DNA from: Saccoglossus kowalevskii
Lineage: Eukaryota > Hemichordata > Enteropneusta > Harrimaniidae
Direction of reading: 5' to 3'
NCBI RefSeq assembly: GCF_000003605.2
Contig: NW_003155743.1
Span: 310,178-330,542 of the forward strand
Length of the DNA: 20,365 nucleotides
Under the pieces are notes generated by a model. The model was not told the origin of the DNA, ran no database searches, and saw nothing but the letters and a program-made list of their open reading frames with translations. Made by a program: the position numbers and the translations under genes. Below are positions 10,390 to 20,330 of the stretch, one piece after another; positions within the stretch are counted from its first letter, which is position 1, and every line of letters begins with the position of its first letter.

Positions 10390-12156
10390 AAACTTTCTTA
10401 TTACTTTCTTACATTTATTGGAAATATATTACAAGAAGACATAGAAGTAGAAAATATAAAAGTATCTTATTCACAGGTAAACACAGTAAGATTACATTGA
10501 CTGTTAGCCTGTCATTCCAACCTTTTCATTCCACCCACTCTTTCCACATTTACCGGTAAAGTATAATACAGTGGTAACTGACAAGTATTTTCTGCCAGCC
10601 AAACTCTACAATCTCAGCAAGAAATATTGCAGTATAAAATTACCACCTACACCTGTATTCATATAAAAACACATGGCAGAGAAAAAAAATCCTAAAATCT
10701 ATGAATAAAAAAAAATATTGCATATTTTGAAAGTCATGAAATAAAATGTCAAAGTATTGGTAGATATAAAAATTAATTTAAAATTTTTTAAAACACTACT
10801 ACAGAAATATAACTCAATATTGAGTAAGTATATAATCAAATTTAGTTTTAAAAATATTTCTTCTCTAAGAAGAATGCCTGATGAGTTTCAAAACAAAAAC
10901 TGTTGATGTCTGCATTTTCAAGTTTCTGGCGATCGTTACATGCTTTCATTTGAATCCCATATGCCTAAAATTATTTGTACAATATATAAACATACACAGC
11001 TTGACAGCCCAAATCATCAGAGTTTAGGAATTAAAGCACTGTAGTATTCGTGCCACATCATGTATGATGTACGACATATGTAAAATACATTGCTATTCAA
11101 ATTTGATGCAAGCTCCATGGCAACTATGTCAACAAATGTCAGTGTATATTTGTACATACTAATAATGCACAAACCGATAAAAAACAAAACATGCTGAGAA
11201 GGAGATCAATTCTTGTCAACTATTTACATCACAATATTCAACAAGGATAAAATTGACACAATGATAAAATATATTTTGGCTTTGTCACACCATGTAACAC
11301 CACATTTAATTCGCATGGAAACAGCCTTTGCATATATGTTTTGTGATAATAAACCACAACAAAATTATGTATAAAAATATGTACTCTATTAGCTAACAAT
11401 TATTTACTTATTTACAAAATTAAATATCACAAGATGTATGTAAACTTGGTAATTATAAAAACCATGTCATGATGCCTCTCAGCATAAACAGCGCCATCTA
11501 TAGTTCAAATAAATCAACTTTTGTTTATTTAAGTGTTCAGGAACACAAACCAACTTTTATCAATCTTGAATTATAGAAACTCCTGAGAATTGGTAAATGA
11601 TTTTTTTGTCAAATATTGGTAAAATATTCTGATGGCTTTCTGTACACTTTAAATCCAATTCAGTAAAATGAAACTATGTACATGGTCAGTATTAGCTCTA
11701 TTAAAAGCATATGGTTACATGAGAGCTGTTACAAAATTCTCATACAAACAACCATTTTTGGCTTTTATGAGACCTGATTGAAGCTATGCTTCTAATCGAG
11801 CAAAAAAACTAAATCCACATTTTTTGAAGAATATACTGCATTATACAAACAAAAGATTGGGACAGAATACAGTGAAGTTGTATGAGATGAAAAATATTAT
11901 GATTTCCTGCAGAATAGAAAGTCAGTTTTGCTGCAACTGACAGGAAAAAAAGTATGACAGGAAAAATAATTATTTTTTTAACACAATGACACAGAGCATA
12001 CTCTTTCTATAAGTCTAAGTAACGGCCAATGTGTTAGAAAAAACAAATCCATTTTTTCCATTTTATAGTACCTCCTACACAGAAAACAAAATAACCTACG
12101 TGAAATTCAACAACAACAAAATAAGCAGCAATCAGCCATTAAAAGCAAAATGAATT
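10390..12156 (-). other. Probable 3' UTR of the unidentified minus-strand gene
   Basis: The stretch follows the TGA stop, has no further exon, and is uniformly AT-rich. The best poly(A) signal is AATAAA on the minus strand at 10414-10419, followed by a U-rich segment (10374-10392), so cleavage is placed near 10384-10404. An earlier AATAAA near 11524-11529 could give a shorter transcript. Three copies of the Pumilio-type motif TGTANATA occur on the mRNA strand, at 11221-11228, 11409-11416 and 11675-11682. The 3' boundary is inferred. Confidence 0.5.
10414..10419 (-). terminator. Candidate poly(A) signal AATAAA
   Basis: A canonical hexamer on the minus strand with a U/GU-rich stretch (10374-10392) about 20-40 bases downstream, as expected of a cleavage and polyadenylation site. 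In AT-rich DNA the hexamer alone is weak evidence. Confidence 0.45.
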
Positions 12157-12250
12157 TCATCTTTCTGTAGTTTCATTATTGCAATCATCAGTGGTTTCTA
12201 CTTGTTTCGTCGTCTCTTTGTCATCTTCTCGACACTCTGTCATAAATGCA
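12157..12250 (-). CDS. Unidentified minus-strand gene, last coding exon
   Basis: The acceptor TTTTTTACAG ends at 12251. The exon begins with one base that completes a split Asp, then 30 codons and a TGA stop (12157-12159). The product, AFMTECREDDKETTKQVETT followed by DDCNNETTER, is acidic and Thr-rich, probably disordered, with no domain I recognise. Its phase joins exactly to the 24-nt exon upstream. Exon calling rests on splice sites and phase; the function of the tail is unknown. Confidence 0.85.
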
Positions 12251-12532
12251 CTGTAAAAAATACAAAGATGATTTCTTGAATAAATAATGAATCTTCAAAT
12301 CAAAATGAGAATGAAAAATAGGACGCATTCTTTGGCTTGATATCTAGCTCTACATATGGAGGTGTTTTCAAGAGTTCGACTGCAATATAACGGTTTAGTA
12401 TATGAAAAAAAAAAAAAACTCAAATGAGCCAGGCAAGTAAATATACACATAGTTTGTTTTGGTCCACAATATTATTAAATGCAGACAAATTTTAAAACAA
12501 ATACGAATCACACAAAATAAACAGATACATAC

Positions 12533-12556
12533 TCATCTTTCTTCTCAGCCGCTTCA
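12533..12556 (-). CDS. Unidentified gene, 24-nt microexon
   Basis: It is bounded by the acceptor AAATTACAG and donor GATGA|GTATGT. One base completes a Ser, then EAAEKKD, then two bases of an Asp completed in the next exon. It is symmetric (phase 2 on both sides) and 24 nt long, so including or skipping it leaves the frame intact. Known: exons this short usually need intronic or exonic enhancers and are often alternatively spliced. The evidence is the exact phase match on both sides plus consensus sites; exon size alone would not be convincing. Confidence 0.75.
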
Positions 12557-13263
12557 CTGTAATTTAAAATAAAAATTTATAATAATTAGTAATATTGTGA
12601 CAAAGTGAGAACATATATCCTGATGGATTGCATGTGTATCATTATCTATGAAGGGTGCATTGTCAGCAAAATTGTGTTTGAAACTGTTGGCATGTGCAGT
12701 AATATACGTGATTTAATATATGCACAACTGTTACAGTATTTGCAAAATATCTGTGTCAGAAATTTATTATTAGCCGAAAATTGCTGAGCATTTCCATAGA
12801 TTCATTTGTGATTGAGTTTGCAGCATCTTAGGGTGTCTTCAAGTCAATCGGTTTTCGAAGATGGGCAATATCTATATTCAAGGTTCATCGCATTTGCCAT
12901 TGAGATTGATCTACGATGCACACTCGACTCTTGAGTTGTTTCCTACATAACTACCTATTAGGTCCTTCCCTTTTGAACAACTATTTATCATGTTACCACT
13001 GCATTCAAGTTAACTACAAATATTTAACATACTTTTTATGTTGTGTTTATTAGCACACACGCCAAACAGAATTTGAAACAGCAATGTATGATTATTTGTA
13101 ATGAAGATAATAATAACTTCTTGATATATAGCAAAATATGCCAGCTTAACTCACAAATGCCTCGATTTTTGGCCAGGTTACTTAAAATTGAAACAGCTTT
13201 CAAATAAATTTTGCCAACATTACGACTTCATCACTTCAAAGCGAGTATGTATGTGGTAATTAC

Positions 13264-13319
13264 CTATTAGTAGCATTGCCTTGTGTTGTGTCTTTGTCAT
13301 GGTGCTCTTTGCTCTCACC
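13264..13319 (-). CDS. Unidentified gene, 56-nt coding exon
   Basis: The acceptor TTTGTTTACAG and donor AATAG|GTAATT frame 18 codons (GESKEHHDKDTTQGNATN) plus two bases of a split Ser. It starts at phase 0, matching the end of the exon at 13445-13527. The segment is polar and charged, and probably disordered. A plus-strand open frame over the same bases is a shadow. Confidence 0.82.
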
Positions 13320-13444
13320 CTGTAAACAAACAACTCACACCATCAAACCATGTGACAAGCATCACCAAGTGCATATAGCCATGACCCAACTAGGACCTTT
13401 GTACATAGCAAAAATCAGCATACAGGCATATGATAAAATCTCAC

Positions 13445-13527
13445 CTCTGGTTCTACACCGCTATCATACCCATCCCGGTTATCTTCCGCTGTTTGACAAT
13501 TTGATTCATCTCCTTTGTTAACAACAT
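13445..13527 (-). CDS. Unidentified gene, 83-nt coding exon
   Basis: The acceptor TATGTTTTTCAG and donor CCAGAG|GTGAGA are both strong. Two bases complete an Asp from the previous exon, then 27 codons read VVNKGDESNCQTAEDNRDGY followed by DSGVEPE, ending at phase 0. It is acidic, and the DSGVEPE end resembles a DSGxxx-type phosphodegron only loosely. No domain is recognised. Confidence 0.85.
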
Positions 13528-14897
13528 CTGAAAAACATAGTGAAACTATTGTAACCTTGTCCCAATGGCTGATTTGATTATATCTAACAAAATAATATTA
13601 ACCAATTTGATCAACATAAAGCTACAGCATGCCCCAGGAAAAACTATTGTTCTGTTGAAAAAAAAAAGGTAGCTATATTCTTTTTTTTTTTTCATTGTCC
13701 TTCCAACATCAAATTTCACATTATCACCAACACCTGCCTTATTAGGTTACAGAAAAAACTTTAAACAAGTTTTCAATGATATTTTTGTGAGAAATGGTAA
13801 TGCATCCAATATTATTGAAGAACACTTAATGGTGAACAACCAAAGATAATAATCACATAGGTGTAAAATGAAAATTATTTTTATTATACAGATGTTAGTA
13901 GTCGATCAGCTGAGAATAAGTTTCAGGGGTTCACAAAAAATTGCATGGGTATAGAAATTCATTTTGAAATACATTTAGTAACAAAAAGATGCTGCAATAA
14001 ATAACATAATATAAATAACAAATTCGTTGCAGCAGGTTTCTTTTAGGCAAGTCCTCAAGCAAAGCAGGTTACAGTTTATGGTCATGCTTTTGTATTAGTA
14101 AAAGTAACTACAGCGTTATGTTGCATAGACAATTCAAAGATCCCAGGTTGATACCAGTACATTAGATTAAACAATGAAGAACAACTCAGAATCACATTCA
14201 TTATGTTTGACTTCATTATTTCATTATTACATATAATAAATATGAAAGCAAATAAAATCAATGTGGGTTGTCATGTCCAGAATGAAAAGACTATGCCACA
14301 TGACAGACATGGTAATCACAATATCTAGTCTTCATTTTCATTGCAGGCAAGATAAAAACAATATCATTACACAGATAAACTCAAGAGGGCGCTCATCCAA
14401 GGCAGTTATAGTTTTTTCTACAAACAAATACCTGTTTGCACCAAAGGAGGAAGAGGAAACAACTTATATTTGGTGATTACTTTGAGATTATCTTATCAGG
14501 GGGGCATAAAATAAATACCACATGATGATAAGAATCATGCTTTTAGTTGGACACCTGTCTACTTGTCATTTTAGGCACTCCACATTTTAGACAGATACTC
14601 AATTTGATTTGACAGGCTAAATTTATAGAAACCTGTCAACTTTTGAGTGAAAATTTCCAGTTTTTTGCAAAATAGCCATAAATAATCAAATACTATCTTG
14701 CATTCATTGCACTTAATTTTTTGGCTAAAAATTCAAAACGAATCCAGCATGGAAACCAAACTTATTGACATGGACACAATCTATTATAACACACACAAAA
14801 CACGCTGATAAATATTGATAGAAATATCAGGAATGATGATACACTTTCATTCAATTCACAACAATGGATACATGATACTCCTAGAGTGTAAAATTAC

Positions 14898-15150
14898 CTT
14901 TATTATTAGTGTCTTGTTCATCTCCGGTTATATTACCAGGTATAGATGCTTTAGCACTGCTGGGTCCTGCAGCTTTGAATCTGACTCTATTTCCTGTACC
15001 CACAGCGGATGTATCACTGCTCCATGAACTACCAGTAGCGGGTCTCTTCTCACTGTTATCTTTCCCTAAGACACCACCTGTACTGTGTCCACCACTCAAA
15101 GTGTCATCACCATCTAACGCATCAGTATTTGTAATGGCAAGCTGCCTCGG
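14898..15150 (-). CDS. Unidentified gene, 253-nt coding exon with an RVRF motif
   Basis: The donor AATAAAG|GTAATT and acceptor AAAACCAG bound 84 codons plus one base. The sequence runs from PRQLAITNTDALDGDDTL through a Gly/Ser/Thr-rich stretch to GNRVRFKAAGPSSAKASIPG and a polar end. The motif RVRF (14977-14988) fits the consensus [R/K]-V-x-F used by many regulators to dock protein phosphatase 1; here this is a motif match only. The surrounding sequence looks disordered, as docking motifs usually are. A second AG nine bases in (acceptor at 15142-15144) would remove three residues in frame. One terminal base joins AT of the next exon to make Asp. Confidence 0.88.
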
Positions 15151-15698
15151 CTGGTTTTAAAAATTATGTAAAAAAAATTAATTCCAATTATGAATCACAC
15201 TTAGCCATTGTTTTGAATACCAATGTCTTTTCTTTGCAAGTATGCTTTGAAAGCTTTTATTGAAGTAGAGAAAATGTGGTAATGATTAAAATGTGTTAAG
15301 CACCCCAAATTTTTTTTTTTCTGGTCAGCCCACTCATCAGTTGAAACAGGGTTGGTCACTATTTTGCTCAAACATTGTAAAAAATGTAAGAAAAAAAAGG
15401 TAGAAAAAAAGAATGCTCATTCATCTCATCTCAGACAATTTTTTTTATTTAAATTTTGTCAATAGTGTGGCAGATTGAAGAAATTGAAAACATACAGCAG
15501 GTATTTTGTTGTAGTTTGTTTGAAGGCTTTTTATTTTAATTACATATATACATATGGCTTGCTCTCATTGGTCAATCAGTATCACTTGAAGGCGATATAG
15601 GATGCACTGGGGCGGAAAAAATGAAGTATTTTACCCTACACTGATCTTTTGACATTGAGAGACATAGGACAATCATCTAATACATGATAAAAACTCAC

Positions 15699-15760
15699 CT
15701 CCAATCCTTGCACTCGTCTGTCTGCAATGTACTCATCACCTTTCCTGGTTTGGTTTCTGT
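15699..15760 (-). CDS. Unidentified gene, short coding exon (58 or 62 nt)
   Basis: The downstream end is clear: TTGGAG|GTGAGT at phase 0, joining PRQLAITN of the next exon. The frame reads NQTRKGDEYIADRRVQGLE. The upstream end is ambiguous. Acceptor GAGACAG (exon end 15756) leaves one base to complete a codon. Acceptor GCTGAG (exon end 15760) leaves two bases and adds one Arg. The choice depends on which donor is used in the exon at 17236-17399. I give the longer version. The peptide is charged and plausible as coding; the exon could be missed by gene finders. Confidence 0.6.
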
Positions 15761-17235
15761 CTCAGCAATTTTTAGCACAGAGAGCCACACAAGAAGAACA
15801 CATTGAGATACAGGGAGGAATGAGAATGAATGGAGGGGCAGGAAGGTACACAGATAAAGATGTAAAGTTAACGGAGGAAAGAATGAATACAAAGTCAATA
15901 TTATAACAGCCAGGTTATAGATAAAAATGAAATCAAGAGTGGGTGAAAGAGCGAGGTGGAATAAAGAAAAATATAGGAGAACTTGGTTAGCAATGAATAT
16001 AATGAAATTTATTACTTTAAAACAGCAATTATAACAATAAATATGAAGCAACCCAATGGTAGGTAAAAACACCAATTATAAATATAAAACTAGCATATGT
16101 CACCAACCAACCATTTTTTTTTGCATAACAAAGCATTATAGACTCAAAATGCCTGGAAACCTTGAACAAATGAAATATTTTAGAACTCTATTATTATATT
16201 TATTATAATTCATTTAATTGCATTATAATTCATTTTAAAAATGCATTGAATCCTTAAGAAATTCTTGTCATGGCTTATTAAATATGAAAATTTAATTAAA
16301 AAATAATATTGATTTTAAGATGATATATAATAAATATACTGAAAATTTTGAAAACCCTGGTGTGTTAATTTCCAATGTTTATTGATATCTGACTACTCTG
16401 TGTTATTGCTGTCCTGTGAAGAATTTAACAGAAAGACTACTTTTTAAAGTTTGAACTTTGACCCAAGCACTGATCAACATCTTTAACTTTTACAATGCAT
16501 ATGGACTACTGACCTGAAATCTGACCTGCTAACTCATGCCATCATTAACCGTAAAAGATAATTATTTATGCAAATGATATATATAATAATATTATCCCTG
16601 GATACAGGTAATCAAGCTCACCACAAGAGATTAAATAATCTACAGGTACCGTATGCTCTGTTCAATATTATGTATAGACTGGTTAACATTTCTACTCAAT
16701 ATCATTATTATTATTTTTTTTTAGGAACAAAAGCCATTTTCTATCCTGACATGAGGACAAAACTCATTAGGCAAATCACCAGTCAATGTATTGTGCAAAT
16801 TCTGATAGCCAGGGATTATTATGTATGTGTATTTCTACTACCGTATTTTCTTTATTAGTAGCACATGTACTTATACAAATCACAGATGTGTCTATGGTCA
16901 AAATAATATTGCACATCAACCTAATAGAGCAAATTTGATATGTGAAAAACAAAAAAGAAATTATGTATATTCACTAATTATGATACTAATCAACAGTTTA
17001 ATTATAAAAAATAACACTCTGGAACATGTTAAATCTTGAATAAAATCTAAAATCTAAACTTCAAAATAATGCCCCAAAATAACTGATTTGAAGGATACCA
17101 TGAGTGTCATTTTTGAGTGACGTAACTAATGCCTTTTAACTCCAAACAATTGAAATACAATAAAAGTCTCTTGGGAGTCCCTGTCTTGATTTTTGTAGGA
17201 GTTTCCGGGAAAGCTTTGCCTCATTTTAAGATGAC

Positions 17236-17399
17236 CTCTAGCTAAGTTGCTTGCCGAACTATCTTCAGTTAGCATATACTCATCCCTTAAGTTCTCTGCC
17301 TGACTCTCACTTAATTCTATCTGCACTACACTGGGTCCTTTAAGTAAGCTATATTTCAGATAATTCTCATCCGGGTGCACACATATTGCTTTCAGATTC
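17236..17399 (-). CDS. Unidentified gene, 164-nt coding exon, end of the conserved-looking block
   Basis: The acceptor TTCTAATGTAG is good. The first base completes an Arg, and the frame reads NLKAICVHPDENYLKYSLLK, GPSVVQIELSESQAENLRDE, then YMLTEDSSASNLAR. The start to about residue 30 looks like a folded domain with alternating hydrophobics; the rest is acidic and Ser-rich. The donor is uncertain: GCTAGAG|GTCATC (phase 1, used here) or GATGA|GTATAT at 17279 (phase 2), each matching one of the two acceptors of the next exon. The frame also stays open to a TAG at 17126-17128, so an alternative terminal exon is possible. The coding call is firm for 17280-17399 and less so for the remainder. 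Confidence 0.72.
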
Positions 17400-17584
17400 C
17401 TACATTAGAATATAATAAATATTGAATTCATTGTGGCTGTGACTGTCTCATAATTTTTATAAAAAAAAAATAACACTAATTCCAACTGGTCAGTTAACTC
17501 TTTAAGAACGCTTAATTTCTCAATACGAAAAAAGTAGAACCATAATCTGTTCAATTAGAGTGGAAATAAGGGCTTAATAATTAC

Positions 17585-17733
17585 CTTGCTCTCACACCTC
17601 TACCAGTGGTATTACTAGATCTTGCTAAATCTTTAAGTCTTTCCAATTCTTCATTGTCCACATGATATTTATTTTTAATTGGGACAGTGGCACCAGACAT
17701 GTAGTACATGCGATCTACACGATGGGGGATAAT
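17585..17733 (-). CDS. Unidentified gene, 149-nt coding exon, core of the conserved-looking block
   Basis: The acceptor TTGTTTCAG and donor GCAAG|GTAATT are strong. From phase 0 it encodes IIPHRVDRMYYMSGATVPIK, NKYHVDNEELERLKDLARSS, then NTTGRGVRA and two bases of Arg. With the next exon this makes about 80 residues of mixed hydrophobic and charged sequence, unlike the low-complexity flanks, so it is the best candidate for a structured domain. E-E-L-E-R-L-K-D-L looks helical. I do not recognise the family. Confidence 0.9.
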
Positions 17734-18026
17734 CTGAAACAAATTTAAATATACAGTATTAAAATAACTGTGTTTCTCTAAACTCAGAAGAGATGCATAT
17801 CTTGATTCACAGTCTCAAAATCCTTGTTTTTATCACTGAAACCAGGAATCAAACTTTTTATTTGTGCCACCAGTTGTGCAGTCACTGACATAAGCATCGA
17901 GGTAGGATTGGTGATAGACATGTGTGTAATTTTATAGTAGATTCATTGCTAATGGTTGTCATTATAGTAACAGCTAAATGGAAACCAAAATACACAATTA
18001 TATTAGTTTTAAGAAGGAACACATAC

Positions 18027-18135
18027 CTCTGATGCTCTTTTTAATGCTTTGCTTTTCACTTTCGTCTTTTCTTCAGTACTAAATCTTCTTTGCTGCTCAC
18101 TTAGACATCTGCCGGAATGTGCAGAACGGTGTGTC
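18027..18135 (-). CDS. Unidentified gene, 109-nt coding exon, basic segment
   Basis: The acceptor GTATTATTTAG and donor TCAGAG|GTATGT frame one base (completing Trp) plus 36 codons: THRSAHSGRCLSEQQRRFST then EEKTKVKSKALKRASE. The second half is strongly basic and looks helical (KTKVKSKALKR). It could be a nucleic-acid, membrane or microtubule contact, or a nuclear localisation signal, but nothing decides between these. It ends at phase 0, matching the next exon. Confidence 0.87.
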
Positions 18136-18827
18136 CTAAATAATACAAAAGTTTGTCGAGAAAGCAATGAACTAAACAAATGTCCCTTAAAGAGAGATAT
18201 ATTCATATACAATTCAAGTACCGGGGTATAATTTCATTTGAGGACAAAAATAAACCATGTACAGGACCGACTAGTGTTATCAATCCTGTCGGCTATGACA
18301 CTTGATTGTCCCACACTCAGTATTATTGTACATGAATACAAAAGGGTCTTCTGATATCAATTATAAACATACCGGTATTCCCTCAAACATAGACAGCCTT
18401 TCAATGTTCATAAAAATGTATTTTGAAAAGCATTCCAACATAACGCTGTCATATTTTACTGTAAATTCAGTGAAAATACTGTATTTGTTCTATAGAAATG
18501 AATCTCTAATAGAAGTACACACATAAGCAAAAAAATTGAATTCACTGGATAATGGATTATTAAAATATGATTTATGACAAGTATTAGTAATATTAGAATA
18601 CTTCATTACTAACAAGGTAACAGTAAATATAACAATATAAACAGCCTGGTGACAAGGTGAGCACCCACATGTAAATCTGTCAAACGACAATAAACAAATT
18701 TAGTACAGTACTGGCTTCCAAATAAAAATGAAAAGAACACATCTGAGTTGGTCATTCACTATTAAATCAAATTTGGCATTCTGTTTTTCTGATACAGAAG
18801 TGACCGAAATAAAGATGAGATACTTAC

Positions 18828-18980
18828 CACCCAGAGTGTTTACTCTGTGATTGAATATATCTGTCTGAACATATTGAGACTGATTTTATACCACGTGACG
18901 GTGATCCTGACCTCAAACTAATAGCTTTGCTGGCAGGACTAACACTTGGAAGCGGAACTTGCTTTATCTTACTTGTAGAA
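18828..18980 (-). CDS. Unidentified gene, most upstream coding exon in the window
   Basis: The acceptor TTTATTTTTTTCAG and donor GGGTG|GTAAGT are strong. One base completes an upstream codon, then 50 codons and two bases of Trp: STSKIKQVPLPSVSPASKAI, SLRSGSPSRGIKSVSICSDR, YIQSQSKHSG. It is Ser-, Arg- and Lys-rich with SP dipeptides (candidate proline-directed phosphosites) and is probably disordered. Because it starts in mid-codon, at least one more 5' coding exon must exist; I could not find it in the remaining 1.4 kb, so the gene is 5'-partial here. Confidence 0.87.
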
Positions 18981-20013
18981 CTGAAAAAAATAAAGAAACT
19001 CATTTTTCAATGTTTTGTATCAACTCAATATTTGCTCAAATAATTGTGTGTTGACATTCTCTCAACATTAAAGAATAGTGAATTGTGGAATTTTCCATCT
19101 CAGGTGAAGAAACAAATCTTAGACAATGTCTGTGTCAATGTCCCTGTATCAATGTCCATGTGTATATAGTAGTGTGTTTGGGAAAGAATATCACAACATT
19201 TTTGTAGAGTGAAAATGTCAGTGGAGAGTCAACAATGACTTCAGTCAGATTCTGTCCTGCGAAACCATCAAATTACTAAATGCTGAAATCTGAAGTAGTG
19301 AAAATCTTCATACATCAAATACGTTTTTCTCCAAAAACATATAAAAACAAATATATATTTATAAGTACATCTCATTACATTAGTGATGCATTTAGATTAG
19401 TTTTCTAGGTAATGTTATTAAACTTGGTCAGCCTACAATGTATATTTATTTATAGACGGTAATATCCTGTTTAGTTTGATTTAAACATGTAAAGTTAGCG
19501 GACTTAATCAGATTAAATGAATTCTTCACACAAACTAGGTCACTTTGTCAAGATTGCTACATAAATTGCTATGGTTTAGTGTCATCTAAGAAATTTATTA
19601 TTTTATGATAATAAACCATAAAAATTACAATATAAGTTATTTCCTCAATTTTCCCTTATTATTTAAATCGTGCAGATGACATGTTGTTATTGAATAGTTC
19701 TCAGTACAACCATATTAAAAAACAAATAAAATGTACATTATAAGATTGAATCAACTTCTTTGATCAAACCACTTGAGAGAACTACTTCTTATAAAAAATA
19801 TATATATATTAATGCAACGGTTATGATATATGTACGATGTGCTTCCATTTTGTACTTTACATATGTATACACCACAAGGAATGAACACTGAATAAAATTT
19901 ATTCCACTAGAAATGATATAAAACAAAAAATAAGTAAATAATAATAAGAGAAAACAAGTCATTGTCAATGACACGTTCCCGTTCCGTTCATATTTGAGTG
20001 ACATATACATTCA
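18981..20013 (-). other. Upstream intron of the unidentified gene; no exon seen
   Basis: A phase-2 donor following an open frame was sought on the minus strand and not found. The stretch is AT-rich. It includes TCAATGTCC-type short repeats near 19135-19165 and an AT dinucleotide run near 19798-19808. Confidence 0.5.
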
Positions 20014-20330
20014 AAGCAGATCATGACCGAAATGCACCTGCATATGTACAACACATTGTGCTAAATCTGAACAAAATCCATCCATGCATGACTGAGATCC
20101 GGTTCTGGAATTGTGAAAATACGTGATTTTGATGCATTTTCGGCCTTAAAATGGCCATCATTCCGCTATTGTTAAGCAGATCATGAAACAAATGCACATA
20201 TCTATTTGTGACATGATGTACCATGTGTGTGTGAATTTTGAACTTGATCAATCCAGACATGTCTTGGATACGGATCCAGAACTGAATTCTTTAACAAAAT
20301 GGCCGCCAGTCGGCCATTTCGAACTTGATC
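20014..20330. repeat. Two diverged copies of a 160-bp tandem repeat
   Basis: Both units begin AAGCAGATCATGA (20014 and 20174) followed by an AAATGCAC block. Both then carry a TGAAC...ATC...CATG segment, a GATCC...GGAATT / GGATCC...GAATT segment, and AAAATGGCC near the end. Copy 1 is 20014-20173; copy 2 runs to about 20330, where GAACTTGATCC suggests the unit may start again. It may be a satellite fragment or the internal repeat of a larger element that continues past the window. Confidence 0.7.

Noticed and set aside
13276-13521. Plus-strand open frame of 81 codons
   Set aside because: It is a shadow of two minus-strand exons and the intron between them.
15695-16075. Minus-strand open frame of 126 codons, hydrophobic
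   Set aside because: It overlaps the 15699-15760 exon in a different frame. That exon has a phase match to its neighbour, while this frame is T-rich low complexity.
16620-16655. Possible 36-nt minus-strand exon between GAACAG and GTGAGC
   Set aside because: It would be frame-neutral and open in one phase, but the acceptor lacks a pyrimidine tract and the peptide gives no support. It remains only a possibility at the ambiguous junction.
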